Positions 41,086-43,707 of a stretch of DNA of 43,707 nucleotides are shown piece after piece. The notes under the pieces were generated by a model, which had not been told where the DNA came from, made no database searches, and saw only the letters and a list, made by a program, of their open reading frames with translations. Source of the stretch: a virus; the IMG/VR virus record IMGVR_UViG_3300020446_000019, positions 1 through 43,707 of that record; one strand, 5' to 3'. The position numbers and the translations under genes were made by a program. The stretch's first letter is position 1, and each line of letters opens with the position of its first letter.

Positions 41086-41412
41086 TCGGGGTAGCTCGAT
41101 CCGTCAAGAAACTGCATGAAAGATTGCGGTTGGTGTGATGTTGTTCAACAAGGCTGTATGCTACGAAAACCCCTTAGCGATAGGAACGAAGCGGGGGATA
41201 GCAGAAAAAGTTGCGAAGCAAAAAAAAATTTTTGCAAAAATTTTTACTGCGATGTCGACGTAGGTTGGGAAAGGTCAGAGCCCAGTAGCAAAGTCAAACA
41301 CCTACTTCCGATCTCGGCCATGCTACTCGTATGAAGCTTGAGAAGATGGAACCTGTGTGATGGTTCCGTCTGACCAATTTATCTGTATGAAACGTAAGTG
41401 CTTCGCACTTAA
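41086..41412 (+). ncRNA. Candidate structured noncoding RNA (unknown class)
   Basis: No convincing gene lies in this gap. GC is about 45% over 41091-41380, against roughly 30% around it. Helices I can pair: 41084-41088/41097-41101; 41110-41115/41126-41131; 41159-41163/41199-41203 enclosing 41170-41173/41193-41196; 41260-41265/41300-41305 (GTAGGT/ACCTAC) enclosing 41266-41269/41281-41284; 41285-41290/41321-41326 (GTAGCA/TGCTAC); 41273-41278/41370-41375 (GGTCAG/CTGACC); 41346-41353/41362-41369 (ATGGAACC/GGTTCCGT). The GTAGCA helix interleaves with the GTAGGT helix, and GGTCAG sits in a hairpin loop pairing 92 bases away, so the 3' half would be pseudoknotted. Unpaired linkers are A-rich on the plus strand, which favours that strand as RNA. 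I could not match it to tRNA, tmRNA, RNase P RNA or a group I intron. Confidence 0.6.
41224..41245. repeat. Perfect 22-bp palindrome A5T5GCA5T5
   Basis: Five A, five T, GC, five A, five T: identical to its own reverse complement. It lies between the two halves of the candidate RNA. Preceding A residues and GC allow an alternative hairpin 41218-41224/41229-41235. It could be a linker, a protein-binding site with two phased A-tract bends, or part of a terminator; nothing decides between them. Confidence 0.7.
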
Positions 41413-41468
41413 TTAAATATAAAAATGTGTTTGAGCAAAGCGAAAACACAGATGAACATCGTTCATCT
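41395..41468 (+). other. Three consecutive perfect hairpins ahead of a late promoter
   Basis: TAAGTGC/GCACTTA with loop TTC (41395-41411), TGTGTTT/AAACACA (41426-41450), and AGATGAACATCGTTCATCT (41450-41468; 8-bp stem, loop ATC). They end eight bases before the late -10 box. None is followed by a clear T run on either strand, so they are not textbook terminators. They could close the upstream RNA, protect its 3' end, or act as an operator-like element. Confidence 0.6.
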
Positions 41469-41475
41469 TAGAATA

Positions 41476-41483
41476 TATAAATA
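41476..41483 (+). promoter_or_regulatory. Exact T4-type late promoter (TATAAATA)
   Basis: TATAAATACATACAT reads the full T4 late -10 octamer, 28 bases before the ATG at 41511. It is the only plus-strand late promoter I found and serves the 466-residue gene. Confidence 0.75.
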
Positions 41484-41510
41484 CATACATAACACTTGGA
41501 ACAACTCTAG

Positions 41511-42911
41511 ATGAAGATATTACAAATTATAAGTGAGGAAATTGCAACAGGAACATCGGTTATAATTTCCGATACAAAGTCAACACGTAGAGGCTCTAGG
41601 ACATATAAGAAAACATATGTATGGAACGGAACTAATTGGACATTTAATGGTACTCCAGTTTCTGATGAGATTGCTAAAAAAATAAATGCTTCTGACACAG
41701 TTAAAAACATTAAAAAAGCCAACAAAACCACTGGCAAATTATCTATCAACAATGAATCTGTTACTTCACAGCAAGTAGGTAAGAACAAATTTGTTGTTAC
41801 CTTCAAAGACACTGATGGAAAAGTAAAGTCTGTTAGATTTACAGATCCAAAACTGGCCGCAGGATTTGCAAGTACAATAAGAAAAGGTTCTACTTTTGCA
41901 CAAGCAACAAATCTATTGCCCAAAGACAGTTTTAAAGTTTTAAATTTTGGAAAAAAATGGGCCAGTATGATTACAGGTGCGGCAATGTCAAAAGAACAAA
42001 TTGACCGTTACATTCAAAAAATTAAAAATAATCCTAAGGCTCCTGGTGCTCAAAGATTTCTAGCTATAATAAATGGACCTTATTGGTCTAGTCTTGCAAA
42101 ATTTGCTGGAATAGCAGGCTTTGGTGTTGTATTGTATCAAACATTTGTTATCAATTATGATATAGTGTCTAATACACCTTCTGAAGAGTTTGAAAACGGA
42201 GAAGAAGAAAAACAAAATCTACTAGATATAATTACTGGATTGTTTGTTTCTCAAGCTGTACTTGGTCTTGTGGCAATATTAAGATTAGCCAAAACAGGTA
42301 AAACATTTATTAATTTAATTAGAGCTCCTGTGCGAGCTATTCAAGCTGGAGCATTGGTAACAGGAGTTGGAACTGTACCTGCAATAATTACTTTCTTACT
42401 TTCTGAAACAGCATTTTTTATTGCTCTTACTGCACTTGCAAATCCAACTGTACAATTGAAACTGGCTGAATGGGTAGCAACTTGGTGGGCAGGCGGTATG
42501 TTTGCCTTCATAGGCGGTGTAACTGATGTTACTATGAAGACTTTGGATAGTCTTACCGATGGTGCTATAGGTGGAGATACATTAAGAGATGCAATAGGAT
42601 TCAAAAAAGGTGTTGCTAAAATGCCAGCAGGTACTGCTTGGGCATCTAGTGAATGGGCAAAGCTGGCTTTCCAAGATTTAATTTTTCCACCAGACATGAA
42701 TAAAATCAAAGTTCCATGGTTGATGCCTGCACAAAGAAAGACTGCAATATTTGATGCACTTGAGATGAAAGCACCGTCTTCTTCACAAGATGCTCAACCT
42801 ACTATAACACCTGCAACAGATCCATATGCTGAACCTGGCAGACCAGGAGGCATGAATACTCCGCCACCAGCACCTCCGCAAATAGATGTTGACCGTCCTG
42901 GTCCACAATAG
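41511..42911 (+). CDS. Late membrane-active or virion protein of unknown function
   Basis: A 466-residue protein. The N terminus (MKILQIISEEIATGTSVIIS) and first 190 residues are soluble, with Lys-rich DNA-binding-like composition (KNIKKANKTTGKLSINNESV). Four hydrophobic segments follow: about 194-215 (AGIAGFGVVLYQTFVI), 237-260 (ITGLFVSQAVLGLVAIL), 279-312 (a long one, possibly a helical hairpin) and 321-338 (WVATWWAGGMFAFIGGVT). The C terminus from about 425 is Pro-rich (MNTPPPAPPQIDVDRPGPQ). There is no signal peptide and no recognisable enzyme motif. The late promoter says it is made with virion proteins; a role as internal/ejected protein, or in lysis or membrane modification, is possible. 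It converges with the next gene, with stop codons abutting at 42911/42912. Confidence 0.75.
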   Translation: MKILQIISEEIATGTSVIISDTKSTRRGSRTYKKTYVWNGTNWTFNGTPVSDEIAKKINASDTVKNIKKANKTTGKLSINNESVTSQQVGKNKFVVTFKDTDGKVKSVRFTDPKLAAGFASTIRKGSTFAQATNLLPKDSFKVLNFGKKWASMITGAAMSKEQIDRYIQKIKNNPKAPGAQRFLAIINGPYWSSLAKFAGIAGFGVVLYQTFVINYDIVSNTPSEEFENGEEEKQNLLDIITGLFVSQAVLGLVAILRLAKTGKTFINLIRAPVRAIQAGALVTGVGTVPAIITFLLSETAFFIALTALANPTVQLKLAEWVATWWAGGMFAFIGGVTDVTMKTLDSLTDGAIGGDTLRDAIGFKKGVAKMPAGTAWASSEWAKLAFQDLIFPPDMNKIKVPWLMPAQRKTAIFDALEMKAPSSSQDAQPTITPATDPYAEPGRPGGMNTPPPAPPQIDVDRPGPQ

Positions 42912-43109
42912 TTATAACAACGGCATTTTAGAATTTTTTGTATTTTCGATATTGTCTTTTATGATTCTTGATATTACATCTTGATCCATGACATCAGTGT
43001 TGTACATCAAAGTTTCAACAGAGAGTCCTCCTCTCATGTACCAACTGAGTCTATAGACAGTATCTTTTATTTTTTTAATATCTTCTTCAAACTCTTCGGC
43101 TAACAACAT
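42912..43109 (-). CDS. Small conserved T4-like phage protein
   Basis: A 65-residue soluble protein reading EDIKKIKDTVYRLSWYMRGG then LSVETLMYNTDVMDQDVISR and ending NTKNSKMPLL. The central LSWYMRGGLS and the closing KMPLL are features I remember from a small conserved gene beside the baseplate hub assembly genes in marine T4-like phages, without assigned function. The frame is open further upstream into the preceding gene, but ATG at 43109 is the first start after that gene's stop. Its size and position next to the gp51/gp26-like gene suggest a part in hub assembly. Confidence 0.65.
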   Translation of the reverse strand: MLLAEEFEEDIKKIKDTVYRLSWYMRGGLSVETLMYNTDVMDQDVISRIIKDNIENTKNSKMPLL

Positions 43110-43132
43110 TACTTCACTGTCATTAAGTGTTA

Positions 43133-43707
43133 TTAGCCTTTTACGAAAAAATCAGTTTGATCAACAGTTATTCTAAGTTGATTTTCTTTTCCGCAAGCGG
43201 CACACACAACAGTTTCAACAGGCAGTAACCAAGCTTCATACTGTGCATTGATATGGTCTTTAACAGCTTGATACATTTTTACGTCATAGTTTTCTATGAA
43301 GTCAAACATTGCCTTGAGATCAGTTTCAGTTTCTCCTTCTATTTCAATGCTTTTTAACGAAAGCAAAATAGTTTTTAAATTTAATTGTGCAATTTGTTTT
43401 AAAATACTATCTTTAAATTTATCTTTTTCACCTTCATCTACAATAGCAGGTAACTGTACTGATAATGCTCGCTGATATCCTACTGATTCTTTTTGTAAGT
43501 CAGTATATTGTTGATATGTAAGAGGAGAAACATTAATTTTGAAACCTTCATACATTAAACTATCTTGAAATGTAAGTCCGTTTAAATGATTAATGTATTT
43601 TTGCAAATCAACATCATAAGTGTTTTCTTCTCCGCAATGCATACATTTTTGCGAAACTGCCATATGATTACCATATGTTGCCATTCTGATTGCTAATAGT
43701 ATAGCAT
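43133..43707 (-). CDS. Baseplate hub assembly protein, gp51/gp26-like (cut by right window edge)
   Basis: At least 183 residues are visible from the ATG at 43684, but the frame is open past it to the edge (reading AILLAIR before MATYGNH), so the true start lies outside. ILLAIR-x-ATYGN is a run I recall from the T4 baseplate hub family, which supports the longer form. Two Cys pairs, CMHC (14-17 from that ATG) and CAAC (161-164), frame the domain and could bind zinc. Between them are NVSPLTYQQYTDLQKESVG and a helical region. T4 gp51 and gp26 help assemble the central hub; which of the two this equals I cannot tell. Confidence 0.75.
   Translation of the reverse strand, partial: AILLAIRMATYGNHMAVSQKCMHCGEENTYDVDLQKYINHLNGLTFQDSLMYEGFKINVSPLTYQQYTDLQKESVGYQRALSVQLPAIVDEGEKDKFKDSILKQIAQLNLKTILLSLKSIEIEGETETDLKAMFDFIENYDVKMYQAVKDHINAQYEAWLLPVETVVCAACGKENQLRITVDQTDFFVKG

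Noticed and set aside
41086-41170. Possible tRNA (GGGGTAGCTC resembling a D arm and GTTCAA resembling a T loop)
   Set aside because: No 7-bp acceptor stem, anticodon arm or properly spaced T stem can be built around these matches.
41218-41245. Intrinsic terminator after the GIY-YIG gene
   Set aside because: The hairpin is almost all A-T with only two G-C pairs, and sits 130 bases after the gene inside a region with further structure. Possible but not supported.
41116-41334. 72-codon plus-strand frame in the gap
   Set aside because: No ribosome-binding site, atypical composition with many Cys/Lys, and it runs through the paired segments, so it is better explained as a chance frame in the RNA region.
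40651-41510. Group I intron with an intron-encoded GIY-YIG nuclease
   Set aside because: The nuclease gene has its own start and stop outside the structured part. Neither flanking gene is split, and I could not find the conserved P7/guanosine-site pairing.
42900-42930. Bidirectional terminator between the convergent genes
   Set aside because: Stop codons abut at 42911/42912 and no hairpin with T run is visible nearby.

Overview
The window is a stretch of the genome of a marine T4-like myovirus. It is AT-rich (about 30% GC by eye). It carries the late sigma factor gp55, the recombination nuclease pair gp47/gp46, and a long baseplate block with gp48, gp53, gp5, gp25 and gp6. The order and protein sizes are closer to cyanophage and pelagiphage myoviruses than to coliphage T4: the gp5-like hub lacks the lysozyme domain and a giant protein follows gp6. 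I see no photosynthesis genes. The low GC would fit a SAR11-type or Prochlorococcus-type host, but that is a weak inference.

Layout. (1) 1-3661, minus strand: six tightly overlapping genes behind one good sigma70-type promoter. They are a small conserved phage protein, two paralogous GT-A-like glycosyltransferases, an unknown protein, a third glycosyltransferase-like protein, and the start of a protein that resembles twitch/radical-SAM phage proteins and runs off the left edge. (2) 3728-36633, minus strand: the late virion block, read right to left. It runs gp48, gp53, hub protein, gp5 spike, a Gly-rich structural protein, gp25, gp6, a 4589-residue giant protein, a 201-residue structural protein, three fibres sharing an N-terminal anchor, and two paralogous structural proteins. 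(3) 36659-41085, plus strand: gp55, gp47, gp46, a small basic protein and a GIY-YIG nuclease, behind two good sigma70-type promoters. (4) 41086-41510: a 425-base gap with no gene, clearly more GC-rich than its surroundings. It holds many paired segments, including interleaved helices, and looks like a structured RNA. (5) 41511-42911: a late membrane or virion protein with its own T4-type late promoter. (6) 42912-43707, minus strand: a small conserved protein and a gp51/gp26-like baseplate hub assembly protein that is open at the right edge.

Regulation can be read from the sequence. Early-type promoters (TTGACA/TTGACT/TTGCTT, 17-base spacer, TATAAT/TATACT) serve gp55, gp47 and the glycosyltransferase operon. 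A late -10 motif of the form TAAATACA precedes gp48, the 201-residue gene, one fibre gene and the 466-residue gene; weaker versions precede gp6 and gp25. gp55 encoded here is the expected reader of that motif. The gp55 and gp48 genes diverge from a 77-base region where the two promoter types sit back to back.

The two most unusual observations are the candidate structured RNA at 41086-41470 and a genome-scale signal. In my by-eye scan the pentamers GCAGC and GCTGC (GCWGC) do not occur once in 43.7 kb, while their close relatives are abundant. Alanine-alanine pairs are accordingly written with GCC/GCG first codons despite the low GC. This looks like evasion of a GCWGC-specific restriction system.
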